NCBI RefSeq assembly: GCF_903772925.1
Contig: NZ_LR812090.1
Location: 3,969,005-4,033,004, forward strand
Direction: 5' to 3'
DNA: 64,000 bases
DNA from: Alteromonas macleodii
GTDB lineage: Bacteria > Pseudomonadota > Gammaproteobacteria > Enterobacterales > Alteromonadaceae
The number at the start of each line of letters is the position of its first letter. The stretch's first letter is position 1. Under the pieces are notes generated by a model, which saw only the letters and a program-made list of their open reading frames with translations, had not been told where the DNA came from and did not search any database. The position numbers and the translations under genes are program-made. Positions 12,142 to 21,524 of the stretch are shown here, in pieces.

Positions 12142-12825
12142 CTAAGATAAAAGCTTAATTATTGCATCTGCTGCGGGGCGTGATGACGGTGGATTCTGCC
12201 CCGTTACCAACAAACCATCAGTAAACACTTTGACGGCGAAATCATCCGCACTTTCGTATTTACCGCCCTTTTTAACTAGCTCATCTTCAACCAGATAAGG
12301 TACAACGTCGGTAAGTTCCATTGCAGCTTCTTCGCTGTTTGAGAACCCCGTTACTTGTTTGCCATCAACTAAGTATTTGCCATCTGGAGTTTTAACGTCT
12401 TTAAGCACGATTGGAGCGTGGCACACTGCACCAACAGGTTTATTCGCCGCTATCGTGTCTTCGATTAATTTAATTGAGTGCGCGTTATCAGAAAGATCCC
12501 ATAACGGGCCATGGCCACCAGGGTAAAATACGGCGTCGAACTCATCTGCACGCACATCTTCAAGCGGTATGGTCGAGGCGATAGCACTACGCGCTAACTC
12601 ATCCTTTGTATACCGTATTGCGTCGTCTGTCATCGCATCATCTGCAAGGCTATTGGGGTCAATAGGTACTTGCCCGCCCATTGGCGATGCCAGCGTAATC
12701 GTATAGCCTTGGTCTTTAAATGCGTAATATGGCGCTGCGAACTCTTCTAACCACATGCCAGTTTTCTTACCCGTATCACCCATAATTTCGTGAGACGTCA
12801 TTACCATTAGCATACGTTTTGTCAT
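12142..12825 (-). CDS. DJ-1/PfpI family protein (class I glutamine amidotransferase-like)
   Basis: The 227-residue protein belongs to the DJ-1/PfpI superfamily, in the branch resembling Hsp31-like glyoxalase III and chaperone proteins. The nucleophile elbow AVCHAP gives Cys135-His136, and a conserved acidic residue sits at Glu27 or Glu28 (WLEEFAAPYY). FYPGGHGPLWDL is another family motif. It is likely a cytoplasmic enzyme protecting against reactive aldehydes such as methylglyoxal, but this is inferred from the family. A strong AAGGAGG precedes the ATG. It is a single gene with its own terminator. Confidence 0.88.
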   Translation of the reverse strand: MTKRMLMVMTSHEIMGDTGKKTGMWLEEFAAPYYAFKDQGYTITLASPMGGQVPIDPNSLADDAMTDDAIRYTKDELARSAIASTIPLEDVRADEFDAVFYPGGHGPLWDLSDNAHSIKLIEDTIAANKPVGAVCHAPIVLKDVKTPDGKYLVDGKQVTGFSNSEEAAMELTDVVPYLVEDELVKKGGKYESADDFAVKVFTDGLLVTGQNPPSSRPAADAIIKLLS

Positions 12826-12953
12826 AAGCCCTCCTTGCGAGCATTTAAAAGTTTTCTCGTCAGTTAGTTCGTGTGGTGGGGGAACTTAGATCATAAGCAA
12901 TCACAGTGATCGATTAGCGGCTTGTGTGTGAGATAAATCGCAGGCATAAAAAA

Positions 12954-12982
12954 GTGCCACTTCCTGTTAAGGAAAGTGGCAC
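12954..12982 (-). terminator. Terminator of the Oar-like receptor gene
   Basis: An 11-bp stem (GTGCCACTT-CC with a 1-nt bulge) is followed on the minus strand by six T. It lies about 40 nt past the receptor stop codon. The 20 nt covering the T run and the sequence beyond it (12934-12953) recur identically at the tuf terminator (63887-63906). Confidence 0.85.
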
Positions 12983-13023
12983 CTAACACTACAACTTGTA
13001 GTCTGAGTAATTAGCTAACGCTA

Positions 13024-16000
13024 TTAGAAGCGGTAGTTAATACCCACACGTGCAGACCATGCAGACGCTTCAGTATCGATGCGCTGACCACTAGGTCCAT
13101 CAAAGTTTGTGAAAGTATATTGACCGTCTGCAAACTCAGCATCTACAACTGGCTCGTTATACTCAAAAGGAACTTGACGCAGTACGCCCCATTGATCGTT
13201 CAGCAAGTTACCTAGGTTACGAATAGCGAAGAAGATTTCACCTTCATGCCCTTCCATGAAACCAGGGATTTCTTGTGCAACACGGAAGTCCACACGAGAA
13301 ACCCAATCTGAGTCTTGTGCATTTCGGTCAACAATAGTACCTCGTGAGCCCTCTAAACCAGCATCTGCAATGAATCTATCAAATGCAGCTTGGTCAAAAT
13401 TTGGCCCGTAATTTACTAGCGGATCGTTTTCTAGAGGTACGTAAAGAAGGTTACGATCTTCGAAGAAACGTTCATCACCAAATCCTGGATCGCCGTCAAA
13501 TGTATAGCTAAACACTTGACCACTACGACGAGTTGCGAATAGGTTGAAGCGTGTTGCATAACCGTCAAAGAACTCATGCGTATAGCTTAAGTTAAGCGTA
13601 AAACGATGTTCAATCTGATAGTTACTTGTAGCAACCCCAGGGCTCTGTAAGTCAGCTACAGAGAGGTTACCGTAGTTTGAACTAGCAGTTGAGCTGTTCA
13701 TTGGGCTACCTTGCTCAATATCTTGATGCGAGTAACCAAATGTTGCGTTAAAGCCGTTTTCAAAATTTTTCTGTGCAGTGAACGTGTAAACCCACCCGCT
13801 ACCTTCATCAGGATTGTTTGTTAACAAGTAATCTGTACCTGAACGACCACAGTTAGAGCTTGTTGGATCTGCCTGACAATCTGCGTCCAGAGCATCAAAA
13901 TCTTGATAAACCGGACGACCGTCAGGTGCAGTACCGGCGTTGCGAATGTTGAGCGGAATGCTCATAGCAGGATTCTTTTCGCGTGTATAAATAATATCTG
14001 CGGTCAAAACCAAGCCAGCATCTAACTCATGTTGAACACCGATATTATATTTCCACAGTGCTGGCACGTCAAAGTCAGGGTCTAGCGCATTTACTGCTCC
14101 ATCACCACCAACAAAGAACTCAGGATCAGTAGCAAGCGCTGGTAATTCAAAACCAAAGTTTGCTGTGTTTGTCCCATCAAGTGCTGCTAGAACTCGAGGA
14201 TCGGTAGAATCACCTTCAAACTCTGAACCACGGATAGAAACACCATTGTTAGAATAGTTATTAGACAACCATACGTTAGGGTTACCACCAGAAAACAGAC
14301 CTACGCCACCATAAATGAATGTTTCATCATCATAGATATAGTTGAAGCCTAGACGAGGTTGAATTAGGTCGAAGTCTGGACCTTGCGCATTTGAGAAACC
14401 ATAGCGTTGCTCAAAACGGCTGTTCTCAATAGGGTCGCTATCAGAAGTATACTTATCATAACGCAGCCCCAGCGTTAAGGTTAGATCAGCGTTAACCATC
14501 CAACGGTCCTGGAAGTAAGCAGTGAACGTACGGAAATCAAACTCAGCAGCACCGTCATTTACATCCAAAGATGGAGGAATGTTGTAGGCTATACGGCTAG
14601 CTTGTTGATTTTCGAAATCTTCTAGTGAATCAAATTCAAAAATACCTTGACTGCCTGGAACGAATAAGTTGAAAACAGACACGTTTTCGTACTCAACGCC
14701 TGCTGTAAATTCGTGGTCACCTTCAAAATAGTTTGCGATGAATACATAATTGTCTGTATCGTAATCTAACTGATTCGCTTGACGGAATTGATCAACACCA
14801 ATACTTACGTCAACACCCGGTGCCGCGTTGAAAATAGTGATATCGCCAAAATCTGGCTGTGAAGAGCCAGGAGTCTGGCCATTTACAACTTCTGCACGGT
14901 TAACACGGAACTGAGTCGATAATTTAGAGTTCCAATCAGAGAAAATCTGAACACCGTAAGTCGTTAACTCGTTTCTTCTTTGGTAATAACGATCAGAGAA
15001 CGCAAAGCTATCGTTACCCAAACCTGTTGTAGAAAGTGTGAAACCTTTCGTGTTTTGATAGGTAATTTGAGCTCGGTGATCGTTACTGATTTCCCAGTCA
15101 ATTTTCGCAAGCACTTTCTCTTCTTCAAGATCAAGAGCACTTAGAACGTCACCAACTTGATAACCATAAACATCGCTAGCAATGCTTGATACTCTGTCTA
15201 AAATTTCAGACGTTAGGCCTTCAATTTCATTCAGTACTGGAGCTCCTTCAGGTCCAAACTCGATAACGTCTACTGGCTCATGTTTTTCAAAAGCACCGAA
15301 GAAGAACAACTTGTCTTTAATAATAGGGAACCCTACAGTACCGCCGTAGCGTCGTTCGTTAAAAGCTGGAACAACAAATTCGTTGCTGTCTACTTCGTCG
15401 CCCTGAAGAGAGTCGTTAGTGTAGTCGAAGAATACGCTACCGTGAACTTCATTGGTACCAGAACGCGTAACCGCATTGATAGTACAGCCAGTGAAACCGC
15501 CATAAAGAACATCAAATGGTGCTAGTTCTACTGCAACTTGATCAATTGCATCAAATGGGAAAGGAAGACGCTCAGTCGGGTATCCGTTTGCATTTAAACC
15601 AAAGTTATCATTCTGCTTTACGCCATCTACAGTCAGACTGTTAAATCTGTTGTTCACACCTGCACAACCAATTGCGCCAGAATTCGTAGGGTCGATAGAT
15701 ATACGAGGGTCAATAGCGATTACATCTTTGATATCACGATCAACGTTTGGCTGAGACTGAAGTTGTTCAAAGCCAAAAGAAGCGCCTGGACCTGTTGCTT
15801 CAGTCATAACACCAGATGCGTAACCGCTAACAACAATGCGTTCTACATCTGCTGGTTGAAGTGAAATTTCAATATTTGATGTCTCACCTAGGGTCAGAAA
15901 GATATCTTTAACCGTACGTGTACCTTCACTGTCAGTTACGCTGATAGTGTAAGGTCCACCAACGCGTAGACCACGTGCACTGAACGCACCGTTACTCTCA

Positions 16001-16194
16001 GAGTTGTAGGTACGAGATTGGCCAGTACGAGTATCTGTGACAGTGATAACCGCACCCTCAACGATAGCACCGCTTTCGTTCACGATAGTACCTCGAACAC
16101 CGGATGACGTTTCTTGCGCCATTGCAGTGGTCGACAAACCGATTGACAGCGCAACCGCAGCCGCAATGCGACTGAATTTAGCTGATGAGCTCAT
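13024..16194 (-). CDS. Oar-like TonB-dependent outer-membrane receptor
   Basis: This is a large (1056 residues) outer-membrane protein. It has a signal peptide ending TAMAQ near residue 27, then a carboxypeptidase-regulatory-like beta domain (VRGTIVNESGAIVEGAVITVTD, about 32-115). A plug-like region and a long beta barrel follow, ending in the aromatic outer-membrane terminus VGINYRF. This order is that of Oar-type receptors common in Alteromonadales; the substrate cannot be told. The ribosome binding site is AGGGAAA. It is divergent from a PhnD-like/membrane-protein pair, with a palindrome in the shared promoter region. Confidence 0.88.
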   Translation of the reverse strand: MSSSAKFSRIAAAVALSIGLSTTAMAQETSSGVRGTIVNESGAIVEGAVITVTDTRTGQSRTYNSESNGAFSARGLRVGGPYTISVTDSEGTRTVKDIFLTLGETSNIEISLQPADVERIVVSGYASGVMTEATGPGASFGFEQLQSQPNVDRDIKDVIAIDPRISIDPTNSGAIGCAGVNNRFNSLTVDGVKQNDNFGLNANGYPTERLPFPFDAIDQVAVELAPFDVLYGGFTGCTINAVTRSGTNEVHGSVFFDYTNDSLQGDEVDSNEFVVPAFNERRYGGTVGFPIIKDKLFFFGAFEKHEPVDVIEFGPEGAPVLNEIEGLTSEILDRVSSIASDVYGYQVGDVLSALDLEEEKVLAKIDWEISNDHRAQITYQNTKGFTLSTTGLGNDSFAFSDRYYQRRNELTTYGVQIFSDWNSKLSTQFRVNRAEVVNGQTPGSSQPDFGDITIFNAAPGVDVSIGVDQFRQANQLDYDTDNYVFIANYFEGDHEFTAGVEYENVSVFNLFVPGSQGIFEFDSLEDFENQQASRIAYNIPPSLDVNDGAAEFDFRTFTAYFQDRWMVNADLTLTLGLRYDKYTSDSDPIENSRFEQRYGFSNAQGPDFDLIQPRLGFNYIYDDETFIYGGVGLFSGGNPNVWLSNNYSNNGVSIRGSEFEGDSTDPRVLAALDGTNTANFGFELPALATDPEFFVGGDGAVNALDPDFDVPALWKYNIGVQHELDAGLVLTADIIYTREKNPAMSIPLNIRNAGTAPDGRPVYQDFDALDADCQADPTSSNCGRSGTDYLLTNNPDEGSGWVYTFTAQKNFENGFNATFGYSHQDIEQGSPMNSSTASSNYGNLSVADLQSPGVATSNYQIEHRFTLNLSYTHEFFDGYATRFNLFATRRSGQVFSYTFDGDPGFGDERFFEDRNLLYVPLENDPLVNYGPNFDQAAFDRFIADAGLEGSRGTIVDRNAQDSDWVSRVDFRVAQEIPGFMEGHEGEIFFAIRNLGNLLNDQWGVLRQVPFEYNEPVVDAEFADGQYTFTNFDGPSGQRIDTEASAWSARVGINYRF

Positions 16195-16575
16195 GTGTGT
16201 TTCCCTTTTTGTTTAAATTCTTTTTTACACGGTCTAGTGTAGAGCAAAAATACCACAATTAAGCCGTGTTTAAACTCGGATGTCACAAATTGTCGTAAAC
16301 ATTCGTGTCAGTTTTATTACAGTTTTACATTTTTATTTAGCGCTAATCGCCCGAGGCTACTGAGTTTGCAATTTATTTCTTGACCATATGGTCAAGTTAA
16401 TTTACTTATTGTTATTATCGATAACTCATTCCGATTAGCTGAAGCTATTCTTGACAGATATACGACTAATAAACAGCGTTTATTAAAAATCAGGTTTACC
16501 CATAATAAAACATTTAATATCAACAACATAACTCATTAAAATAAATTTACCTATTGCAATAAATAACCTTAGCTG
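16195..16575. other. Divergent promoter region of the Oar-like receptor and the PhnD-like gene
   Basis: About 380 AT-rich nt without a gene. The notable element is the 16-bp palindrome at 16380-16395, placed almost midway between the two start codons. Confidence 0.6.
16380..16395. promoter_or_regulatory. Perfect 16-bp palindrome TTGACCATATGGTCAA, candidate operator
   Basis: The palindrome has the core GACCA-NN-TGGTC, which recurs at 20473-20484 and, with one mismatch each, at 20497-20508 and 18432-18443. It lies about 185 nt from each flanking start codon, as expected for a dimeric repressor or activator. The regulator is unknown; GACCA/TGGTC half sites recall FadR/GntR operators, but with a different spacing. 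Confidence 0.5.
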
Positions 16576-17469
16576 ATGAAATTACTACATAAATCGTTAA
16601 TTCATTTGGTCGTTTTTTTGACGAATTTCAGAATTGTTACTACTGGAAAATGGATATTTTTTATTATTGCTGCATTTATCTGCGGCTTGATAAATTATTC
16701 CCAAAGTTCGGCATTTTATGCTGATATAGCCCCCCAAACTGGTCAATATTTAAGCTGCAAGACAGAACTTGCGGAGAATTTTGATATTTTTTCTGTTTAC
16801 GTGACTGATGGTGAAATTGCTGAATTAGCGAAGGCAAAGTTGTGCAATAACCAAACAATCAAACGCCAATATGGAGAGGTCAAAATAATTATCGGACAAG
16901 GCGATTACGACACTTTTCGCTATATAAACCACGGCGTTGTTGATTTAGCTTTAGTCAAAAGCAATGTAGTTGATGCATTTGGAGCGGACCAGATTTATGG
17001 CTTAACTAAAATAGCGTCGCATCCTAATTACTCGGCATTTTTTATTGCTTTAAGAGAAAAGCCAACCCTTTCAAAAGAATACCTTTTAGGAAAACGCATC
17101 GGCCTATTAGATTATCCAAGTAGTCGCTCGGGGCATATTGTTCCGAAGACCGTAATGCAAAAATTTGGTCTGAGTGACAATAATGTCGATATTGTCTATT
17201 TCAGCTCTCACCAAGAGCTGAGACGCGCTCTACTTGCTGGTGATGTTGATATTATTTCTTCGTATTGGGCAGAAGAAGATAAGGAAAGATTTTCACGCAA
17301 CTACGCTACGCCGATATTAGAAAGCGTAAGCGGGATGCAGTGGTTTTTGAAAATGCAAACGCAAAACACCGACTTGTTTTGTGCAATGCAGTCTGTAATT
17401 CATGACATAGCGATGTCTCACCCCAGGCCTTATTACAAAACTATTACGTTAGAACAGGGGTGTAACTAA
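16576..17469 (+). CDS. PhnD-like periplasmic binding protein with N-terminal membrane anchor
   Basis: The 297-residue protein has a hydrophobic segment at about 24-45 (signal anchor or signal peptide). A domain resembling the PhnD/phosphonate-type substrate-binding fold follows (IIGQGDYDTFRYINHGVVDLALVKSN, then GKRIGLLDYPSSRSGHIVPKTV and the LLAGDVDIISSYW stretch). It carries no ABC transporter partner. Its stop codon overlaps by 1 nt the start of the next gene (TAATG), so the two are made together. I infer a sensor rather than transport role. Family assignment is from motif resemblance only. Confidence 0.6.
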   Translation: MKLLHKSLIHLVVFLTNFRIVTTGKWIFFIIAAFICGLINYSQSSAFYADIAPQTGQYLSCKTELAENFDIFSVYVTDGEIAELAKAKLCNNQTIKRQYGEVKIIIGQGDYDTFRYINHGVVDLALVKSNVVDAFGADQIYGLTKIASHPNYSAFFIALREKPTLSKEYLLGKRIGLLDYPSSRSGHIVPKTVMQKFGLSDNNVDIVYFSSHQELRRALLAGDVDIISSYWAEEDKERFSRNYATPILESVSGMQWFLKMQTQNTDLFCAMQSVIHDIAMSHPRPYYKTITLEQGCN

Positions 17470-18422
17470 TGCGTAATAAAAAGGTTTATTTTAAGTCTAA
17501 TCCCCTGATTGCTGTTAACGTCTTGGCCTTAATTTTGGCGCTACAGTGTGTTGCTATAGTCGCACAATATTTCTCTTTTCAATCTTCAATACATCAAGCG
17601 GTCGATAATGTTCAGAGACGAATTAGTTTAGACAGTGCCTTTTTAGATGTTGGAAATAAGACGCTTAATACGCCGGTCAATCAATTTGCTATTCAACGCT
17701 ATATGAATAGATTAAACGGCAACCTCAAACAAAATGATTACCCAGTTATTGTTAAAGGGATTCAGGGGATAGAAACAAGTACAGAAAGTTTCGTTCACTA
17801 TCCCAGCGAAACTTTCTCACGCTTCGTTAACGCAGAACAAGAAATTCTCGTTGTCTTGCGCAGCAAAACACCGTTTAGCGCTTTAACTTTCAGCTGGACC
17901 AGTTTATTAGCATCACTGGTTATTTCACCGCTATTCTTTATTTCGAATAAGACGAAAAAGACTCAAAAAGCGCTTGAGGAAGAAATACCTCCTTCTCCAA
18001 AGCTTATTATAAATTTGCAAAACAAAACAATTTCTAACGGCGTAGACGATAAAGTGGTTACCCTTCAAAACAAACCATTATGTTTCTATACTGCTTTAGT
18101 AAAATATTGTATAGAGTATTCAGATACTCCACTTCCCCCGCACAAGGATGTACCTCCTGAATTGCTTGCATTGGCAAACAAAAGTTTTGGGCGGCTTATC
18201 GAACTTGGCCATACGAAGCGAAAGCGCCCTGATTTCAACGCAAACCTAGATAAAACGTTAAGTGAAATAAGAGCCGCCCTTGATGAGCTATTCTTGTCTT
18301 ACAATGAAGAAAAAGAGAAGTATTACCCACCTCGTGCTCAGGGTGAAGGTTCACGTTCAAAGCAACACTCTTATGCATTGCCACCGATAAAAGAAGAGGA
18401 TATCGAAATTATTGGTAACTAA
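17469..18422 (+). CDS. Inner-membrane protein with two TM segments and a basic cytoplasmic C-terminal domain
   Basis: I do not recognise a named family. Two hydrophobic segments (about 12-34 and 139-160) flank a periplasmic loop of about 100 residues. The C-terminal half is cytoplasmic: beta-like start KLIINLQNKTIS, helix NKPLCFYTALVKYCIEY, then LANKSFGRLIELGHTKRKRP and a final helix NLDKTLSEIRAALDELF. That order resembles a winged helix with a basic wing, so a membrane-bound DNA-binding regulator is possible but unproven. It is translationally coupled to the PhnD-like gene and divergent from the Oar-like receptor. Confidence 0.5.
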   Translation: MRNKKVYFKSNPLIAVNVLALILALQCVAIVAQYFSFQSSIHQAVDNVQRRISLDSAFLDVGNKTLNTPVNQFAIQRYMNRLNGNLKQNDYPVIVKGIQGIETSTESFVHYPSETFSRFVNAEQEILVVLRSKTPFSALTFSWTSLLASLVISPLFFISNKTKKTQKALEEEIPPSPKLIINLQNKTISNGVDDKVVTLQNKPLCFYTALVKYCIEYSDTPLPPHKDVPPELLALANKSFGRLIELGHTKRKRPDFNANLDKTLSEIRAALDELFLSYNEEKEKYYPPRAQGEGSRSKQHSYALPPIKEEDIEIIGN

Positions 18423-18431
18423 TTAAAAACT

Positions 18432-18443
18432 GACCACTTGGAG
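18432..18443. promoter_or_regulatory. GACCA-CT-TGGAG site upstream of udk
   Basis: One mismatch from the GACCA-NN-TGGTC motif seen at 16380-16395 and 20473-20484. It lies about 170 nt upstream of udk, just past the end of the preceding gene. Weak alone; the recurrence of the motif in neighbouring intergenic regions is what makes it worth recording. Confidence 0.3.
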
Positions 18444-18610
18444 AACTTTTTTGTATTTTATGCGAGTTTATAAAACAGCCCGCAATACCTTGAAAATACA
18501 ATAAAGTTCTAGCAAAGACCGCGCCCAAAAGTGAGAACTTGTGAATATAACATTGATTCGCGAGTCCTAAACGCGTATCTTTGCACCAACAAAACCAGCT
18601 TTATAGTACT

Positions 18611-19234
18611 ATGCAATCGCCACTAATTATTGCCATTTCTGGAGCTTCTGGCTCTGGGAAGTCTCTTTTTACAAAAAATTTGTTTAACGGCTTCAGTGCT
18701 CAAGGCCGCCCTGTTCAAGTGCTGCGCGAAGATCACTACTATCGCGCCCAAGATCACCTTCCCATGGAACAGCGTGAGAAGAATAACTACGATCATCCAA
18801 ATGCGTTTGAACACGAGCTATTGAAAGCGCACTTGCAAGCATTGCGTGATGGCCAACCTATTGACTATCCACACTACTGTTATAAAACGCACACGCGCTT
18901 ACCTGAAACTGAACGCCTTAACCCAGCGCCAGTTATCATCCTTGAAGGTATCATGTTGCTTGCGCGTACCGATTTATTACCTCTATATGACGTAAAAATC
19001 TTTATCGACACTCCTCTTGATATTTGTTTGATGCGCCGAATGATGCGAGACCTGAAAGAACGTGGCCGTAGCATTGAGTCAGTGGCAAAGCAGTACGAAG
19101 AAACTGTAAAACCTATGTATCATCAATTTATCGAACCGAGCCGCTTCACTGCCGACGTAGTAGTGACGCAAGGTGGCAAAAACCAAATTGCATTAGATGT
19201 GATCAAATCACACATTCAGCAAGCGCTTCTTTAA
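18611..19234 (+). CDS. udk: Uridine kinase
   Basis: Udk phosphorylates uridine and cytidine in the pyrimidine salvage pathway. The Walker A motif GASGSGKS lies near residue 10, followed by EDHYY, NYDHPNAFEHELL, THTR, the IILEGIMLL strand and FIDTPLDICLMRR, all as in E. coli Udk. I chose the ATG at 18611 (207 residues); a TTG ten codons upstream is possible, and neither has a clear ribosome binding site. It is followed after 12 nt by the nucleoside transporter gene, an operon that couples uptake to phosphorylation. Confidence 0.95.
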   Translation: MQSPLIIAISGASGSGKSLFTKNLFNGFSAQGRPVQVLREDHYYRAQDHLPMEQREKNNYDHPNAFEHELLKAHLQALRDGQPIDYPHYCYKTHTRLPETERLNPAPVIILEGIMLLARTDLLPLYDVKIFIDTPLDICLMRRMMRDLKERGRSIESVAKQYEETVKPMYHQFIEPSRFTADVVVTQGGKNQIALDVIKSHIQQALL

Positions 19235-19246
19235 GGAAACATTACT

Positions 19247-20458
19247 ATGGTAAGTTTACTGGGCATTGCAGTCCTTCTGGGTATTGCCTTCGCGTTATCA
19301 TCGGCGAAACGCAGTATAAATTGGCGCACCGTTGGTGGCGCATTTGCTATTCAAGCATCAGTTGGCGCATTTGTCCTGTATTCTGAACCAGGTAAAGAGG
19401 TATTGTTAAGTGCAACCAAGTTTGTTGCTAATATTATTGCTTACAGCCAAGAGGGCATAAACTTCCTGTTTGGCCCTATTGGCGACAAGTCAATAGCATT
19501 CATATTCGCTTTTAACGTACTTCCCGTTATTGTCTTTTTCTCAGCCCTTATCGCAGTGCTCTATCACCTTAAAGTGATGGGAGTTATCATTAAAGTTATC
19601 GGTGGCTTCTTACAAAAGGCGCTGGGTACCAGTCGACCTGAATCCATGTCATCTGCCGCTAACATCTTTGTCGGCCAAACCGAAGCCCCTCTTGTTGTTC
19701 GCCCTTTCATCCCTCACATGACAAGCTCTGAGCTGTTTGCCATTATGGTAGGCGGTTTAGCGTCAATTGCTGGTTCTGTCATGGCAGGCTACGCGGGCAT
19801 GGGTGTAGACCTTAAATACTTATTGGCAGCAAGCTTTATGGCTGCGCCAGGTGGCTTATTAATGGCAAAAATCATTTTGCCTGAAACCAGTAAGCCTAAT
19901 GAAGATTTACATGACGTAGACGCGGAAGACACCGGCTACGCCAATGTATTTGATGCTGCCGCCAGTGGCGCAGCGTCAGGCATGCAGCTTGCGTTAAACG
20001 TAGGTGCCATGCTACTCGCTTTCATAGCTTTAATTGCCATGTTCAACGGCCTTATCGGCTGGACGGCAGCGCTATTTGGTTATGAAAACGTTACGTTTGA
20101 AGGGATCCTGGGTTATGTACTTCAACCTCTCGCATGGGCAATCGGCGTACCATGGGAGGAAGCACAACTTGCAGGTAGCTTCATTGGTCAGAAAATGGTG
20201 GTCAACGAATTTGTTGCTTACCTCAACTTCTTAGAAAACCAATCACAGCTATCTGAAGCATCTCAGGCCATTATCACCTTTGCACTTTGTGGTTTTGCAA
20301 ACTTCTCTTCTATCGCTATTTTGATGGGTGGAATTGGTGCTATGGCACCAACACGCAGAAAAGAAATTGCGAGACTGGGGCTAAAAGCTGTTATTGCTGC
20401 AACGTTATCTAACTTAATGAGTGCCGCGCTAGCGGGCTTTTACCTCTCTCTTGGTTAA
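19247..20458 (+). CDS. nupC: Concentrative nucleoside transporter (NupC/CNT family)
   Basis: A 403-residue inner-membrane symporter of the CNT family that imports nucleosides with H+ or Na+. Family motifs are visible: [12 protein letters not shown] around residue 142, [20 protein letters not shown], and the glycine-rich C-terminal region [25 protein letters not shown] in the udk-nupC gap is the ribosome binding site. Pairing with udk suggests pyrimidine nucleosides as substrate. Confidence 0.93.
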   Translation: MVSLLGIAVLLGIAFALSSAKRSINWRTVGGAFAIQASVGAFVLYSEPGKEVLLSATKFVANIIAYSQEGINFLFGPIGDKSIAFIFAFNVLPVIVFFSALIAVLYHLKVMGVIIKVIGGFLQKALGTSRPESMSSAANIFVGQTEAPLVVRPFIPHMTSSELFAIMVGGLASIAGSVMAGYAGMGVDLKYLLAASFMAAPGGLLMAKIILPETSKPNEDLHDVDAEDTGYANVFDAAASGAASGMQLALNVGAMLLAFIALIAMFNGLIGWTAALFGYENVTFEGILGYVLQPLAWAIGVPWEEAQLAGSFIGQKMVVNEFVAYLNFLENQSQLSEASQAIITFALCGFANFSSIAILMGGIGAMAPTRRKEIARLGLKAVIAATLSNLMSAALAGFYLSLG

Positions 20459-20472
20459 ATTTCATTAATTTG

Positions 20473-20508
20473 GACCAGTTGGTCAAGATTTTACTAGACT
20501 AACTGGTC
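20473..20508. promoter_or_regulatory. Two GACCA-NN-TGGTC type sites upstream of the 2OG oxygenase
   Basis: GACCA-GT-TGGTC at 20473-20484 is followed 24 bp on (centre to centre) by GACTA-AC-TGGTC at 20497-20508, one mismatch from the same motif. They lie 120-155 nt upstream of the oxygenase start and share the core of the palindrome at 16380-16395. A candidate tandem operator; the regulator is unknown. Confidence 0.5.
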
Positions 20509-20627
20509 AGGTTTCTGTAAATTACGCGCAAATTCCTCGCGGGGTTGATTTATGTCAATTTCTGCGACTTTTTTCTGTAGCCCGTCTACCTTTATAATGC
20601 CGCAGTCAAAATATACGGGATAAAGTT

Positions 20628-21467
20628 ATGCAATTAGTTGCTGTTGATTACCAAGCGGAAAACGCACAAGAAGAATTCGTGAAGTCACTTCGCGAGACAG
20701 GGTTCGGTGTTTTAAAGAATCACCCTATCCAGCAGTCATTAGTTCAAGGTATTTACGACAATTGGCAGGGCTTCTTCGACAGTGAAGAGAAGAATGATTA
20801 CCTGTACAACAAAGGTAAACAAGACGGATTTTTCCCTCAGAGTGTATCTGAGGTGGCCAAAGGCTTTACGAAAAAAGATATTAAAGAGTATTACCACTTC
20901 TATCCGTGGGGACAGTGTCCAGAAGCACTACACCCACAAATTTCTCAGTACTATGAGGAAGCAAACACACTGGCGAAAGAGCTACTGGGTTGGATAGAAA
21001 AACATTCTCCTTCAGAGGTGAGTGATAAGTACAGTCAACCGCTGGGTAACATGATCAAAGATTCTGATCAAACCTTGCTACGTATACTGCACTACCCACC
21101 ACTAAAAGGTGATGAAGAAGTAGATGCAATTCGCGCTGCTGCTCACGAAGATATTAACTTAATTACTATCTTACCGGCAGCTAACGAACCTGGATTGCAA
21201 GTACAAGCTAAAGACGGTAGTTGGATTGACGTTCCTTGTGATTTTGGGAACTTGATTGTGAATATTGGCGACATGCTTCAAGAAGCATCAGGCGGATATT
21301 TCCCATCAACTACGCATAGGGTTGTAAACCCAGATGGCACTGATATGACGAAATCTCGTATTTCACTGCCACTATTTTTACACCCTAGACCAGATGTTGT
21401 TCTTTCAGAACGTCATACTGCAGGGTCATACCTGCAAGAGCGCCTTCGTGAGCTGGGCGTTATATAA
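20628..21467 (+). CDS. 2-oxoglutarate/Fe(II)-dependent oxygenase, isopenicillin N synthase-like
   Basis: The 279-residue protein has the double-stranded beta-helix oxygenase signature. The iron ligands are His173 and Asp175 (AAHEDINLITIL) and His230 (THRVV); the co-substrate motif Arg-X-Ser is Arg244-Ile-Ser246 (SRISLPLF). The substrate is unknown; such enzymes hydroxylate or desaturate small molecules in the cytoplasm. It is a single gene with a strong terminator and possible operators upstream. Confidence 0.87.
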   Translation: MQLVAVDYQAENAQEEFVKSLRETGFGVLKNHPIQQSLVQGIYDNWQGFFDSEEKNDYLYNKGKQDGFFPQSVSEVAKGFTKKDIKEYYHFYPWGQCPEALHPQISQYYEEANTLAKELLGWIEKHSPSEVSDKYSQPLGNMIKDSDQTLLRILHYPPLKGDEEVDAIRAAAHEDINLITILPAANEPGLQVQAKDGSWIDVPCDFGNLIVNIGDMLQEASGGYFPSTTHRVVNPDGTDMTKSRISLPLFLHPRPDVVLSERHTAGSYLQERLRELGVI

Positions 21468-21497
21468 ATTAAGTTCCTTTTGTAGTGTTATTCTTTT

Positions 21498-21524
21498 GCC
21501 GCAGCTAGTCTGCGGCTTTTTTTT
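21498..21524 (+). terminator. Terminator of the 2OG oxygenase gene
   Basis: Stem GCCGCAG and CTGCGGC, loop CTAGT, followed by eight T. It overlaps by two bases the stop codon of the convergent lipoprotein gene. Confidence 0.93.

Noticed and set aside
16380..16395. Assignment of the palindrome to FadR or PsrA
   Set aside because: Half sites recall FadR but the spacing differs, and no fatty-acid gene is adjacent; the regulator is left open.
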